Assembly: GCA_964574215.1 (NCBI GenBank)
Contig: CAZNLR010000016.1
Span: 32,203 to 96,202, forward strand
Source of the DNA: GCA-2725625 sp964574215
GTDB taxonomy: Bacteria > Pseudomonadota > Alphaproteobacteria > Rhodospirillales > UBA2165
Length of the DNA: 64,000 nucleotides
Direction of reading: 5' to 3'
Position 1 is the first letter of the stretch. Every line of letters starts with the position of its first letter. The notes under the pieces are model-generated. The model made no database searches. It saw only the letters and a program-made list of their open reading frames with translations, and had not been told where the DNA came from. Positions 44,509 through 53,307 of this stretch are shown here, one piece after another. Position numbers and translations under genes: made by a program.

Positions 44509-46125
44509 TCAGTTCTCTACAGCACGGCCTTTGAGCGCGAATAGTCCGCGTGGCCGTTTCTGAATGAAGAGAATGATCGCCACCAGCACCAATATCTTGG
44601 CGAGCACGGTGCCGGCGAAGGGTTCCAGGAATTTATTGACGATGCCGAGGGTGAAGGCACCGACGAGCGTTCCCCAAAGATTGCCGACGCCGCCGAACAC
44701 CACCACCATGAAACTGTCGATGATATAGGCCTGTCCGAGATTGGGGCTGACATTGTCGATCTGGCTGAGCGCCACACCGGCGACACCGGCGATACCGGAA
44801 CCCAATCCAAAGGTCAGGGCATCCACAAAGCCGGTCTTGATGCCCATGGAACTGGCCATCGCCCGGTTCTGCGTGACCGCCCGCATCTGCAGACCGAAGG
44901 CGGACTTTTTCAGGAACACCACCAGCAGACCGAGAACAATCAGGCTGAACAGGATAATCCAAATACGGTTATAGGTGAGGGTCAGGCCACCGGTAATTTC
45001 GACCGCGCCGCTCATCCAGCTGGGATTGCCGACTTCGCGGTTGGTCGGCCCGAAGATTGAACGCACGAACTGCTGAAGGATGAGGCTTAGACCCCAGGTC
45101 GCCAGCAGGGTTTCCAAAGGCCGGCCGTACAGATAGCGGATAATGCCCCGCTCGATGGCGATGCCGAACAGGCCCGAGACCATAAAGGCCAGGGGTATGG
45201 CGATGGCGATGGAAAAGTCGAAGGCACCCGGAAAATGTGTCCGGATGACTTCCTGCACCATAAAGGTCGTATAGGCGCCCAGCATCACCAGTTCGCCGTG
45301 GGCCATGTTAATCACCCCCATGACACCGAAGGTTATGGCCAGGCCGACCGCCGCCAGCAAGAGAACCGACCCCAGGCTCAATCCCTGGAAGACATTGCCG
45401 ATGCCGTTCCAGAAGGCGAGGCTGGCCTCAATCGAGCCTAAGGCCTTTTTGACCGCCTTTTTAATTTCACTGTTCTTTTCGGTGATCGCCAGATTGCTTA
45501 GGAGGGCGCGGACTTCCGGCGTCGCCAAATCGGCCAGCACAGAAAGAGCCGCCAGACGCACTTTGGGATCTTTTTCGGCGCTTAAACGGGTGGCCGCCAA
45601 AGCCGCCGTCATTTTCTCTTTGACCGTACCGTCGGTTTCCCGCGCCAAAGCCTTCTCGAGGGTGGGAATAGCGCTCGGGGTGCGGGATTTGAATACGGCT
45701 TCCGCTGCGGCTGCCCGCCGGGCAGGGTCTTTACTAAGAAGCGTCAGGCCGCCCAAAGCGCCGCGGATGATCCGGCGGAGCCGGTTATTGACGCGAATTT
45801 TCTTGAGCTTCGATTTCGGCGCTTGGCCGATCTCTTTTAAGGTGAGGGGATCACGGAGGATGTATACGCTGCCGCTTTTCTTGGTGATGACGATTTTTTT
45901 ATCGGATTTCTTGGTATAGAGTCGGCCCTTCATCAGGGCTTCCAAAACTTCGACCGCCCGGTCATCTCCGGTTGCTGCGATCGCTTCAATGGTTTTGATT
46001 TTTTGTTTGGTGCTTTTCGCACCGAGGGAAGGTACTAATTCTTCGAAACCGGCGGCTGAAACCTGGGCGTATCCAAAACCGATAAATATCGTGGCCAGAA
46101 CAATTATTTTTTTTAAGTTTTTCAC
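44509..46125 (-). CDS. urtB: Urea ABC transporter permease UrtB with N-terminal HEAT-like domain
   Basis: A 538-residue LivH-type permease. Residues 1-24 are a signal peptide and about 30-225 form a helical-repeat domain (ATGDDRAVEVLEALMKGRL, VRLAALSVLADLATPEV). The membrane domain begins near residue 245 with VLLLAAVGLAITFGVMGVIN. The periplasmic N-terminal extension is usual in UrtB but not in amino-acid transporters. The GTG start at 46125 has only a weak ribosome binding site, in keeping with lower expression than urtA. Confidence 0.94.
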   Translation of the reverse strand: MKNLKKIIVLATIFIGFGYAQVSAAGFEELVPSLGAKSTKQKIKTIEAIAATGDDRAVEVLEALMKGRLYTKKSDKKIVITKKSGSVYILRDPLTLKEIGQAPKSKLKKIRVNNRLRRIIRGALGGLTLLSKDPARRAAAAEAVFKSRTPSAIPTLEKALARETDGTVKEKMTAALAATRLSAEKDPKVRLAALSVLADLATPEVRALLSNLAITEKNSEIKKAVKKALGSIEASLAFWNGIGNVFQGLSLGSVLLLAAVGLAITFGVMGVINMAHGELVMLGAYTTFMVQEVIRTHFPGAFDFSIAIAIPLAFMVSGLFGIAIERGIIRYLYGRPLETLLATWGLSLILQQFVRSIFGPTNREVGNPSWMSGAVEITGGLTLTYNRIWIILFSLIVLGLLVVFLKKSAFGLQMRAVTQNRAMASSMGIKTGFVDALTFGLGSGIAGVAGVALSQIDNVSPNLGQAYIIDSFMVVVFGGVGNLWGTLVGAFTLGIVNKFLEPFAGTVLAKILVLVAIILFIQKRPRGLFALKGRAVEN

Positions 46126-46157
46126 GCCAGCTACTCTAGGATTACTTTGAAAAAGGT

Positions 46158-46195
46158 GCCGGAGCGTCTTGATTCTAGGGAGACGACGCTCCGGC
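46158..46195 (-). terminator. Attenuating stem-loop between urtA and urtB
   Basis: GCCGGAGCGTC (46158-46168) and GACGCTCCGGC (46185-46195) form an 11-bp stem with a 16-base loop. On the minus strand it is followed by ACC and five T. It lies 19 bases after the urtA stop. A partial terminator here would leave binding protein in excess over transporter, as is usual for ABC operons. Confidence 0.7.
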
Positions 46196-46213
46196 GGGTA
46201 CTCAGTGCGCTTT

Positions 46214-47494
46214 TTAGTTCATGAATCTGGGTTTTTCGCAGTTGCCGCAAATCCAGGGATAGGTCCAGTCAGCGGTCAGTTTGGCGCTTTCGGGAATGAA
46301 GTCGCTCCAGGCGTCGCCCTTGACGATTTTGTCCGTGCTCCAAACCGTTTCGAACTGGCCGTCTTCCTGAATCTCACCGATCAGAACCGGTTTGGACAGG
46401 TGATGGTTGGTGTTCATCACGGCGACGCCACCGGTCAGGTTTTTGACCTTCTGGCCGTACATGGCCTGGCGGACGGCATCGACAGAAGTGGTGCCGGCCT
46501 GCTTGGCGGCCTGAACCCACATGTTAAAGCCGATGTAGTGGGCTTCCATGGGATCGTTGGTGACGCGCTTCTTATTCTTAATGAAAGCGTGCCACTTTTT
46601 GATGAAGGCCGCGTTTTCGGGCGTATCGACGCTCATGAAATAGTTCCACGCAGCGAGATGACCCACCAAAGGCTTGGTATCGAGACCGGCGAGTTCTTCT
46701 TCACCGACCGAGAACGCCACGACAGGAATGTCTTCGGCTTTGATACCCTGGTTGCCCAGCTCTTTGTAGAACGGCACGTTGGCGTCACCGTTAATGGTGG
46801 AAACGACGGCGGTCTTTTTGCCCGCGGAGGCGAACTTCTTGACCTGGGAAACAATGGTCTGCCAATCGGAGTGACCGAAGGGCGTGTAGTTCTCCATGAT
46901 GTCCGCTTCCTTGACGCCTTTGGATTTCAGAAACGCGCGGAGGATTTTGTTGGTTGTCCGGGGATAGACATAGTCCGTTCCCAAGAGCACCCAGCGCTTG
47001 GCGCCGCCGCCGTCTTCGCTCATCAGATATTCGACGGCCGGGATCGCCTGCTGGTTCGGCGCGGCGCCGGTGTAGAAGACATTGCGGGAGCTTTCTTCAC
47101 CTTCGTACTGAACCGGATAGAACAGCATACCGTTCAATTCTTCAAATACCGGCAAAACGGATTTACGGGACACCGACGTCCAATTGCCGAAAACCACATC
47201 GACTTTATGCTTTAACAGAAGTTCTTTGGCTTTCTCGGCAAAGAGCGGCCAGTTGGAGGCCGGATCGACGACCACGGCTTCCAGTTTTTTACCTAAAAGA
47301 CCGCCTTTTTTGTTTTGCTCGTCAATGAGCATCAACATGGTGTCTTTCAGGGTGGTTTCACTGATGGCCATCGTGCCGGATAGGGAATGCAGCACGCCGA
47401 CTTTGATGGTATCCGCCGCCTGGGCGATACCGCCGACGAACGCAGTCACGGCTATCACGCTCGCACTGGCTAGAAGTTTAAATTTGTTGATCAT
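46214..47494 (-). CDS. urtA: Urea ABC transporter substrate-binding protein
   Basis: A 426-residue periplasmic binding protein. The signal peptide covers residues 1-27 (ending GGIAQA). Urt-specific features include LHSLSGTMAISETTLKD, NWTSVSRKSVLPVFEELNG and the C-terminal PWICGNCEKP. The ATG at 47494 with GGAG eight bases upstream is preferred over a GTG four codons earlier. It is the first gene of the regulon and lies 34 bases after a predicted sigma-54 start point. Confidence 0.96.
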   Translation of the reverse strand: MINKFKLLASASVIAVTAFVGGIAQAADTIKVGVLHSLSGTMAISETTLKDTMLMLIDEQNKKGGLLGKKLEAVVVDPASNWPLFAEKAKELLLKHKVDVVFGNWTSVSRKSVLPVFEELNGMLFYPVQYEGEESSRNVFYTGAAPNQQAIPAVEYLMSEDGGGAKRWVLLGTDYVYPRTTNKILRAFLKSKGVKEADIMENYTPFGHSDWQTIVSQVKKFASAGKKTAVVSTINGDANVPFYKELGNQGIKAEDIPVVAFSVGEEELAGLDTKPLVGHLAAWNYFMSVDTPENAAFIKKWHAFIKNKKRVTNDPMEAHYIGFNMWVQAAKQAGTTSVDAVRQAMYGQKVKNLTGGVAVMNTNHHLSKPVLIGEIQEDGQFETVWSTDKIVKGDAWSDFIPESAKLTADWTYPWICGNCEKPRFMN

Positions 47495-47538
47495 TGTAAT
47501 CTCCACTACAGGGTTGTTGTTGCACCGTCCCTATAAGA

Positions 47539-47553
47539 GCAAGGGCCGTGCCA
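47539..47553 (-). promoter_or_regulatory. Sigma-54 promoter of the urt-ure regulon
   Basis: TGGCAC-GGCCC-TTGC reads on the minus strand at 47553-47539, a full match to the -24/-12 core. The expected start is about 47528, 34 bases before urtA. This places urea uptake and urease under nitrogen control, presumably by NtrC. I did not find a convincing NtrC dyad in the AT-rich stretch upstream (47560-47720). Confidence 0.8.
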
Positions 47554-47808
47554 GTTTTGCGGAGATCGGATAAAATCAGTAATAATTATTGTTTTTCAAT
47601 GAGTTAGGTAAATTCTGAATTCGCCGGCACACTTTTACGAGGCATAATTCAAAAAATTAAATGACCATTTTTTAATCATTTATTTTTTTTGCCTATTATT
47701 TATGCATATCCCTTTTGCGCCCGTTGACCTTCAGGACGAACCAACGCATGGTCTCCCATGGAGCACATCGTGTCTCCGCTACGGGGATGTCGTTGCACCA
47801 CAACACAA

Positions 47809-47843
47809 CCCCGGATCCTCCGGGGCCCTCCGGGCCTCGGGGG
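47809..47843. terminator. GC-rich inverted repeats between fbpB and urtA
   Basis: CCCCGGA-TCC-TCCGGGG (47809-47825) and the overlapping GGCCC-TCC-GGGCC (47824-47836) are followed on the plus strand by GGGGGG and TTTT. They lie 38 bases or more beyond the fbpB stop. They could end the iron operon or block antisense reading. The T-run suits plus-strand termination better than minus-strand. The remaining gap 47560-47808 holds no gene. Confidence 0.45.
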
Positions 47844-47880
47844 GTTTTATATTGTAAAATCAATGATCAAATTTTGACAA

Positions 47881-49563
47881 TCAATGCCCCGGCCGGGAGC
47901 GCGTGATGGCCAAGCTTAGGCCGATTACGGGCAGGATGCCGAAGGCGACGATGGCCAGGGCGGCCAGGGAGGCCTCACCCAACTGCTCATCGGAGGCGAA
48001 CTGGTGCACATAGGTCGCCAGGGTGTGGAAATTGAAGGGCCGGAGGGAAATGGTCATAGGCAGCTCCTTCATGCCGTCGACAAACACCAGCATGACGGCG
48101 GTCAGCAAACTGCCGCGGATCATCGGAAGATGAACGCGCTTTAAGGTGCCGAAGGCCCCCTGGCCGAGGCTGCGGGCGGCGCCGTCCATGCTGGGCGTCA
48201 CCTTGGCCAGACTGGCCTCGACACTGCCGAAAGCCAGCGCCAGAAAGCGTGCCAGATAACCGAAGGTAACGGCGGCGATGGTGCCGCTGAACAGCAGGCC
48301 CGTGGAAATCCCGAAACTTTGGCGCATGAAACCATCGATGCCGTTATCGACGGCGCCCAAGGTCACCATGACGCCGACCGCCAATACGGCTCCCGGCACG
48401 GCGTAGCCCAGGCTCGCCAGCCTGACCATGATTTTCAAGACGGGTTCCATACGCAAACGCACGGCATAGGCCATGTAGACGCCGACCAGGGTGGCCAGCA
48501 CAGCCGCCAATCCCGACAACAGGAAACTGTTGCCCGCATAGCGCAGAATTTCCTCATTGGCGGCGGCATCGAAATGGGTAATCGCATAGGCCACCAGTAC
48601 GCCTGCCGGGATGATGAATCCGAGAACGATGGGAACCGCACAGGCAATTGACGCCAGGGCTCCCCGTCCTCCGGTCAGCAGGTATCCGGGCAGGGCCTTG
48701 AATTTGGTCGTGGTGTGATGAAAGCGCTGTTTGCGGCGGCCGTAGCGCTCCGCCAGAATCAGAAAGACGACGAACAACAGCAACAAACCGGCAAGCTGGG
48801 CTGCTCCGGCGACGTTGTTCATATTGAGCCAAACATCATAGATGCCGAGGGTGAAACTATTGACGGCAAAGAAATCGACGGTGCCGAAATCGTTGAGGGT
48901 TTCCATCATCACCAGCGACACGCCGACCACAATAGCCGGGCGAGCCAGCGGCAAGGCCACCGAGGTAAAACTGCGCCATGGTCCCCGCCCCAATACCCGG
49001 CTGGCCTCAATGACACACACCGATTGCTCCATGAAAGCGGCGCGGGACAATAGATAGACATAGGGATAGAGAACCAGCGTCATCATGGAAATGGCGCCGC
49101 CGAGGGAACGGATTTCCGGAAACCAGTAGTCCCGTTTGGTGGTCCAGCCGAAAAAATCCCGCAACATGGCCTGCAAAGGACCCGCAAATTCCAGAATATC
49201 GGTATAGATGTAGGCGATAACATAGGCCGGCATGGCCAACGGCAGAAGCAACGCCCATTCGAAGATCCGCCGGCCCGGAAATCGGCACATGCTGACCAGC
49301 CAGGCCGTACCGACACCGATGACAAAAGTTCCCACGCCGACGGCAATCATCAAGCGCAGGGTCGTCCAGATGTAACCCGGCAGTACCGTACTGGCCAAAT
49401 GAGACCAAATATCGTCACTGGGCGACAAGGCGATCAGGAACACCGCGGCAATCGGCAAGATCACGGCGAAGGCGATCAATGCCGTGCCGATCGTCCAGCC
49501 ATTTACCCAATCCCAAGACCGTTTCTTTGCCTGGTGGGTCATTCTATCGGCGGTAATTTCCAT
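47881..49563 (-). CDS. fbpB: Ferric iron ABC transporter permease
   Basis: A 560-residue protein with about twelve helices, made of two fused permease halves as in FbpB/AfuB. Each half has an EAA-type loop: EASRVLGRGPWRSFTSVALPL around residue 190 and AARSLGQGAFGTLKRVHLPM around 470. It brings periplasmic iron(III) through the inner membrane. It follows the binding-protein gene on the same strand, with a terminator-like hairpin between. The ATG at 49563 is kept, although its ribosome binding site is distant. Confidence 0.92.
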   Translation of the reverse strand: MEITADRMTHQAKKRSWDWVNGWTIGTALIAFAVILPIAAVFLIALSPSDDIWSHLASTVLPGYIWTTLRLMIAVGVGTFVIGVGTAWLVSMCRFPGRRIFEWALLLPLAMPAYVIAYIYTDILEFAGPLQAMLRDFFGWTTKRDYWFPEIRSLGGAISMMTLVLYPYVYLLSRAAFMEQSVCVIEASRVLGRGPWRSFTSVALPLARPAIVVGVSLVMMETLNDFGTVDFFAVNSFTLGIYDVWLNMNNVAGAAQLAGLLLLFVVFLILAERYGRRKQRFHHTTTKFKALPGYLLTGGRGALASIACAVPIVLGFIIPAGVLVAYAITHFDAAANEEILRYAGNSFLLSGLAAVLATLVGVYMAYAVRLRMEPVLKIMVRLASLGYAVPGAVLAVGVMVTLGAVDNGIDGFMRQSFGISTGLLFSGTIAAVTFGYLARFLALAFGSVEASLAKVTPSMDGAARSLGQGAFGTLKRVHLPMIRGSLLTAVMLVFVDGMKELPMTISLRPFNFHTLATYVHQFASDEQLGEASLAALAIVAFGILPVIGLSLAITRSRPGH

Positions 49564-49608
49564 GGTGCCGTAATTCGTTCCTGCTTCTAATCTTCCCCAA
49601 TCAAACGG

Positions 49609-49644
49609 AAAAATGAGTGGGACTACCCTTCAGTGCAGCCCCAC
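49609..49644 (-). terminator. Attenuating hairpin between fbpA and fbpB
   Basis: On the minus strand GTGGG pairs with CCCAC, and ACT with AGT further in, across a bulge. TCA and five T follow. It lies 23 bases after the fbpA stop, a usual place for partial termination after a binding-protein gene. Confidence 0.5.
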
Positions 49645-49666
49645 CCATAATATTATGAAGGACCGG

Positions 49667-50689
49667 CTAATTATTGAACCTCACCCGGTCCATGATCCGG
49701 CTCGCTTTACCGCGCAGGTCAGCCACCTTGGACAAGTGGACATTGTCGGGCTTAAATCTTCCCCAGGATGCAACCAGAGGATCGATCGCTACGCCTTTTT
49801 TGATGGGATACTCAAAATTGTCTTTGGCATAAATTTTCTGAGCAGCATCGCTCGAGAGAAACTCGATCAGTTTAACCCCATTAGCCTTGTTCTTGGCGCT
49901 TTTCGTTACACCGGCGCCGCTGATATTCACATGGGTGCCACGGTCACCTTGATTGGGAAAGATTACGTTGACGGACTTGGCCCATTTCTGCTGAACCTTG
50001 TCTTTCTTGTTGGTCTGCATTTTTCCCATGTAATAGGTGTTGCCGAGTGCCACATCGCATTCCCCGTGGAACACCCCTTTGACCTGGGCGCGGTCATTAC
50101 CCTGGGGTTTGCGGGCCAGATTGGCCTTCAGGCCGGCGGCCCATTTCTCGGCCCCCGCTTCGCCGTGGGCGGCAATGATCGATGCCAGCAAAGATATATT
50201 GTAAACGTGTTTCCCGGACCGGATGCAGATACGGCCTTTCATATGCGGCTTGGTCAGGTCTTCGTAAGACTTCACCTCTCCCGGCTTGACCCGCGTTTTG
50301 TGGGCGTAGATTACCCGCGCCCGCGTCGTTAGTCCGTACCAGAGGCCGTCCGGGTGCCGGTACTGGGCGGGAATGTTCTTGTTTAGGACGGACGAATTGG
50401 ATGGCTGCAGCAAACCGGCCTTAACATGATTGTGAAGGTTGCCGATATCGGCGGTCAATATGACATCAGCAGGGCTGTTGGCGCCTTCTGATTTCAGCCG
50501 TTCCAGCATGCCTTTTTTCAAATACACCATATTGGCTTTGATTCCTGTTTTTTCGGTAAAAGCCTTTAATAGCGGCTTCATCAGGAACGGTTGGCGGGCG
50601 GAATATAAATTTACTTCCTGGGCCATGGCATCGGACATCGCCAAAACGGCGGTAGCGCCAATAACCATAGAAAAAATAGTAGTTTTCAT
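49667..50689 (-). CDS. fbpA: Ferric iron-binding periplasmic protein
   Basis: A 340-residue binding protein with a signal peptide at residues 1-22 (ending AMAQ) and an immediate VNLYSARQPFLMKPLLKAFTEKTG, typical of FbpA. The paired tyrosines that bind iron are in GNTYYMGKMQ. The start at 50689 begins the signal peptide; two longer in-frame starts lie within the leader. Iron boxes sit just upstream. Confidence 0.92.
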   Translation of the reverse strand: MKTTIFSMVIGATAVLAMSDAMAQEVNLYSARQPFLMKPLLKAFTEKTGIKANMVYLKKGMLERLKSEGANSPADVILTADIGNLHNHVKAGLLQPSNSSVLNKNIPAQYRHPDGLWYGLTTRARVIYAHKTRVKPGEVKSYEDLTKPHMKGRICIRSGKHVYNISLLASIIAAHGEAGAEKWAAGLKANLARKPQGNDRAQVKGVFHGECDVALGNTYYMGKMQTNKKDKVQQKWAKSVNVIFPNQGDRGTHVNISGAGVTKSAKNKANGVKLIEFLSSDAAQKIYAKDNFEYPIKKGVAIDPLVASWGRFKPDNVHLSKVADLRGKASRIMDRVRFNN

Positions 50690-50707
50690 TTTAAATCCTT
50701 CGGTCAC

Positions 50708-50728
50708 AAATTAGATTTATTCTAATTT
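50708..50728. promoter_or_regulatory. Irr/ICE-like inverted repeat upstream of fbpA
   Basis: AAATTAGA-TTTAT-TCTAATTT is a perfect 8-bp dyad. The TTAGA and TCTAA halves with a five-base spacer match the iron control element bound by Irr in alphaproteobacteria (TTTAGAA-N3-TTCTAAA) with one change per unit. It ends 19 bases before the fbpA start codon, where binding would repress. Confidence 0.45.
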
Positions 50729-50778
50729 TTCTCTTTGATTTTCAACGTGTTAAATGGGTGTGTCGTAGTTGTTGCGAA

Positions 50779-50793
50779 TGAATATCGTTTTCA
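50779..50793. promoter_or_regulatory. Fur-like box between fbpA and fbpC
   Basis: TGAATATCGTTTTCA is a 7-1-7 imperfect dyad with 10 of 14 matches to the TGATAAT-N-ATTATCA Fur core. It lies in the divergent gap, 90 bases from fbpA and 140 from fbpC, and could control both. An 8-bp inverted repeat, TCGGTCCG/CGGACCGA (50882-50914), also lies in the fbpC leader. Confidence 0.45.
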
Positions 50794-50935
50794 TTTATCG
50801 GTTCAATGTGGTATTTGTCAAGCCATATTTGACACTGCATGCAGTTTTTTTTAATGCGGAAACACAGATGATACTGTCGATTCGGTCCGTAAATAGCAGT
50901 TGATTTCGGACCGATTGGCGAAGAGGATAGGCGCC

Positions 50936-52060
50936 ATGAAAGGACTACACATATTTGGTCTGAGCCACGCCTACGGCGACAATCAGGTGTTGGACAATGT
51001 CGGCCTGATGATTCCCGCCGGCGAGCTGGTTTGTATGCTCGGTCCATCGGGTTGCGGCAAATCCACCCTGCTGCGTCTGGCGGCCGGGCTCGAAAAAGTT
51101 CAACAAGGCTCCATTGCCATCGACGATGTCACGGTGGCGACACCGGAAATGCATGTGCATCCTGAACAACGCCGCATTGGGCTCATGTTCCAGGACTATG
51201 CCCTGTTCCCCCATTTGAATATTATGGACAATGTGACTTTCGGCTTGCTGGATAAATCGGCCAGCCAATCGCGGGACCGGGCGATGGACATGCTCGACCA
51301 GGTCGGCATGGCGTCCCAGGCGAACAAATTTCCTCATATGCTGTCGGGCGGCCAGCAACAACGCGTCGCTCTGGCGCGGGCGCTGGCCCCGGAGCCCAGG
51401 CTCCTGCTTTTGGACGAACCCTTCTCGGGCCTGGACACCAATATGCGCCAATCGATCCGCGAAGAGACATTAAGCGTGCTCAAACTCAGCGGCGTCGCGA
51501 CCTTGATGGTCACCCACGACCCGGAGGAAGCCATGTTCATGGCCGACCGGATCAAGATTATCGGCGCCAACGGAACCATCTTGCAGGCCGGCAGACCGCA
51601 CGAGATATATTATCATCCCAACCACGAATTCGTCGCCAAACTGTTCGGCATGATGAACCGGTTCGAAGGCACCGTCTCCGGCGGCCGGGTCGAAACACCG
51701 TTGGGATCGATTGCCACCGATCTCGACGACGGCACGGCATCACAGGTTCTGATCCGCCCCGAAGGCATTATCCTGGAAACCGATAACGGCAATGGGAATA
51801 ACGGTGCCTTGGTCGAAGTGACGTCGAGCCACCTGTTGGGCCACGACAACATCATCCGGGTCAGACTGACGAACGGCAGCCACGAAGAACTGTATGTCCG
51901 CGTTCATCACACGTTCGAAGTCGAATTGAAAAAGAGTATATCCGCCAAGGTCGACAGCGAGTACGCCTTTGTTTTCCCGTCGGATGGAGAATCCGAGCAC
52001 CTGACGTTGGCGGCCATGGACAACCCGGACATCGATCCAAACAGGGTGCTGGCCGAATGA
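50936..52060 (+). CDS. fbpC: Ferric iron ABC transporter ATP-binding protein
   Basis: A 374-residue ATPase: Walker A GPSGCGKSTLL, signature MLSGGQQQRVALARAL, Walker B LLLLDEPFSGLD and a C-terminal TOBE-like domain from about residue 285. It energises FbpAB, and its gene is unusually divergent from the other two. The ATG at 50936 has AGAGGA upstream. Its homology is broad (iron, sulfate, polyamine), so the iron assignment rests on its neighbours. Confidence 0.88.
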   Translation: MKGLHIFGLSHAYGDNQVLDNVGLMIPAGELVCMLGPSGCGKSTLLRLAAGLEKVQQGSIAIDDVTVATPEMHVHPEQRRIGLMFQDYALFPHLNIMDNVTFGLLDKSASQSRDRAMDMLDQVGMASQANKFPHMLSGGQQQRVALARALAPEPRLLLLDEPFSGLDTNMRQSIREETLSVLKLSGVATLMVTHDPEEAMFMADRIKIIGANGTILQAGRPHEIYYHPNHEFVAKLFGMMNRFEGTVSGGRVETPLGSIATDLDDGTASQVLIRPEGIILETDNGNGNNGALVEVTSSHLLGHDNIIRVRLTNGSHEELYVRVHHTFEVELKKSISAKVDSEYAFVFPSDGESEHLTLAAMDNPDIDPNRVLAE

Positions 52061-52091
52061 TGCAAGAACAGTCAAACGGGGGTAAAAAAAA

Positions 52092-52496
52092 ATGGTAGAA
52101 CTTTCCGAGACTTTCGTTTTGGAATGCAACGAGTTGGACAAGGACCACGAGCGTCTCGTCGAGATGGTCAATGAGATCACCGACATGCTGGACCAGGGAA
52201 TTACCGAGAACTGCAAAGAAAAAGTTCAGGCGTTTATCGATTTCACCAAAGGCCATTTCAACCGGGAAGAACAATTTCTCATTAAGGTCGGCTATCCGGA
52301 CGTTGGCAAACACCGCAAGCACCACCACCAGCTCTACGAAAAAATGGACCACATTCTGGAATTCGCGGATTCAGTCACGGTCAATGAAATGGCTCGTGAA
52401 AGCCTGCGAAAGGAACTGGTTTTTTTCCTGATGGACGATGTGATAACCACCGACCTCGACTTCAAAGCCTTCATCAGCGGTGATCAGGGACAATAG
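52092..52496 (+). CDS. Bacteriohemerythrin-like protein with a substituted iron ligand
   Basis: A 134-residue four-helix protein with the di-iron pattern of bacteriohemerythrins: H19, H55 and E59 (GHFNREE), H74 and H78 (HRKHHH), and D121. The position of the last histidine ligand (H101 in the reference hemerythrin, usually in NHI-x3-D) is aspartate 116 (DDVITTD). Oxygen binding may therefore be changed or lost. The gene lies 31 bases after fbpC on the same strand with GGGGG as ribosome binding site, so iron storage or oxygen/NO sensing linked to iron uptake is possible. Confidence 0.8.
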   Translation: MVELSETFVLECNELDKDHERLVEMVNEITDMLDQGITENCKEKVQAFIDFTKGHFNREEQFLIKVGYPDVGKHRKHHHQLYEKMDHILEFADSVTVNEMARESLRKELVFFLMDDVITTDLDFKAFISGDQGQ

Positions 52497-52500
52497 GCCC

Positions 52501-53238
52501 CTATTCCATCACGGCAAATACCCTGGCGGGGGAACCGTCCAGGCCTTCGAGCCGCAGAGGTACGGCGACCAAAGTAAAGTCGTCCGTATCAATGGCGCTG
52601 ATGTTGGTGAGCATCTGAATTATGATGGTATTGTTGCCGAGAAGCGCACGGTGGTTGGGTCCGGGAGGTTTACTGGGGTCCCGCTCCATACGCCAAAAAG
52701 GCACTTCCGGAAAGAAATCGATGCCGACCGCCGAGACGCCACGCTCGATCATCAAATCGGCGACGCTTTCGTCCATATAGACCATGTCGCTCCAAAATGC
52801 GTCGGTACCCCAGTTGTTCTCTACCCAGCCCGTGTGCAAAACAGGAATAACCGACTCGTCGATGTCGACACCGGTGGCCAGGATGGCCTCGGCGGTGACC
52901 GGCCCGCCCGCCGGCGTATCGGTGAGGGGCACGATGCGGCCTTTTTTGACGATCCGCTCCAACGGCACCTGGTCGATGGTCATGGTGTTTTCGAGAAAAT
53001 GAGCCGGTGCGTCGATGTGGGTGCCGATATGGGTGACGATTTCGACCCGGCTCATCATGTGGTGGGTGATCATCGGTTCCGTTACGGTTTCCAGCCCCTG
53101 GCTCTTGATCCGTTGTAAATGATCGTCGCTGAGCGCTGACAAAACAACGCAGCGGGTGGGATTTTCGTCATATTCAGGGATATTAGGTATACCCGTCATT
53201 TGCCGGTTGATGGGCAAACTGAGATCGACGATACGCAT
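52501..53238 (-). CDS. Cyclase-family metal-dependent hydrolase (kynurenine formamidase/isatin hydrolase-like)
   Basis: A 245-residue protein of the Cyclase (PF04199) fold. The metal site motif HIGTHIDAPAHF matches HxGTHxDxPxHF, and MRIVDLSLPI opens the domain. Family members hydrolyse cyclic or N-formyl amides, such as isatin and formylkynurenine, with Mn or Zn. The gene is on the minus strand downstream of the molybdenum hydroxylase-like gene and converges with the hemerythrin gene. The same region holds a second, different cyclase at 59.2 kb. Confidence 0.85.
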   Translation of the reverse strand: MRIVDLSLPINRQMTGIPNIPEYDENPTRCVVLSALSDDHLQRIKSQGLETVTEPMITHHMMSRVEIVTHIGTHIDAPAHFLENTMTIDQVPLERIVKKGRIVPLTDTPAGGPVTAEAILATGVDIDESVIPVLHTGWVENNWGTDAFWSDMVYMDESVADLMIERGVSAVGIDFFPEVPFWRMERDPSKPPGPNHRALLGNNTIIIQMLTNISAIDTDDFTLVAVPLRLEGLDGSPARVFAVME

Positions 53239-53307
53239 GTGTCTTCCCCCTGTAAATCTTTGGCGCCTTAGGACATCCTCCCAAAGAGGCCGTCCGGTTG
53301 CAACAGC

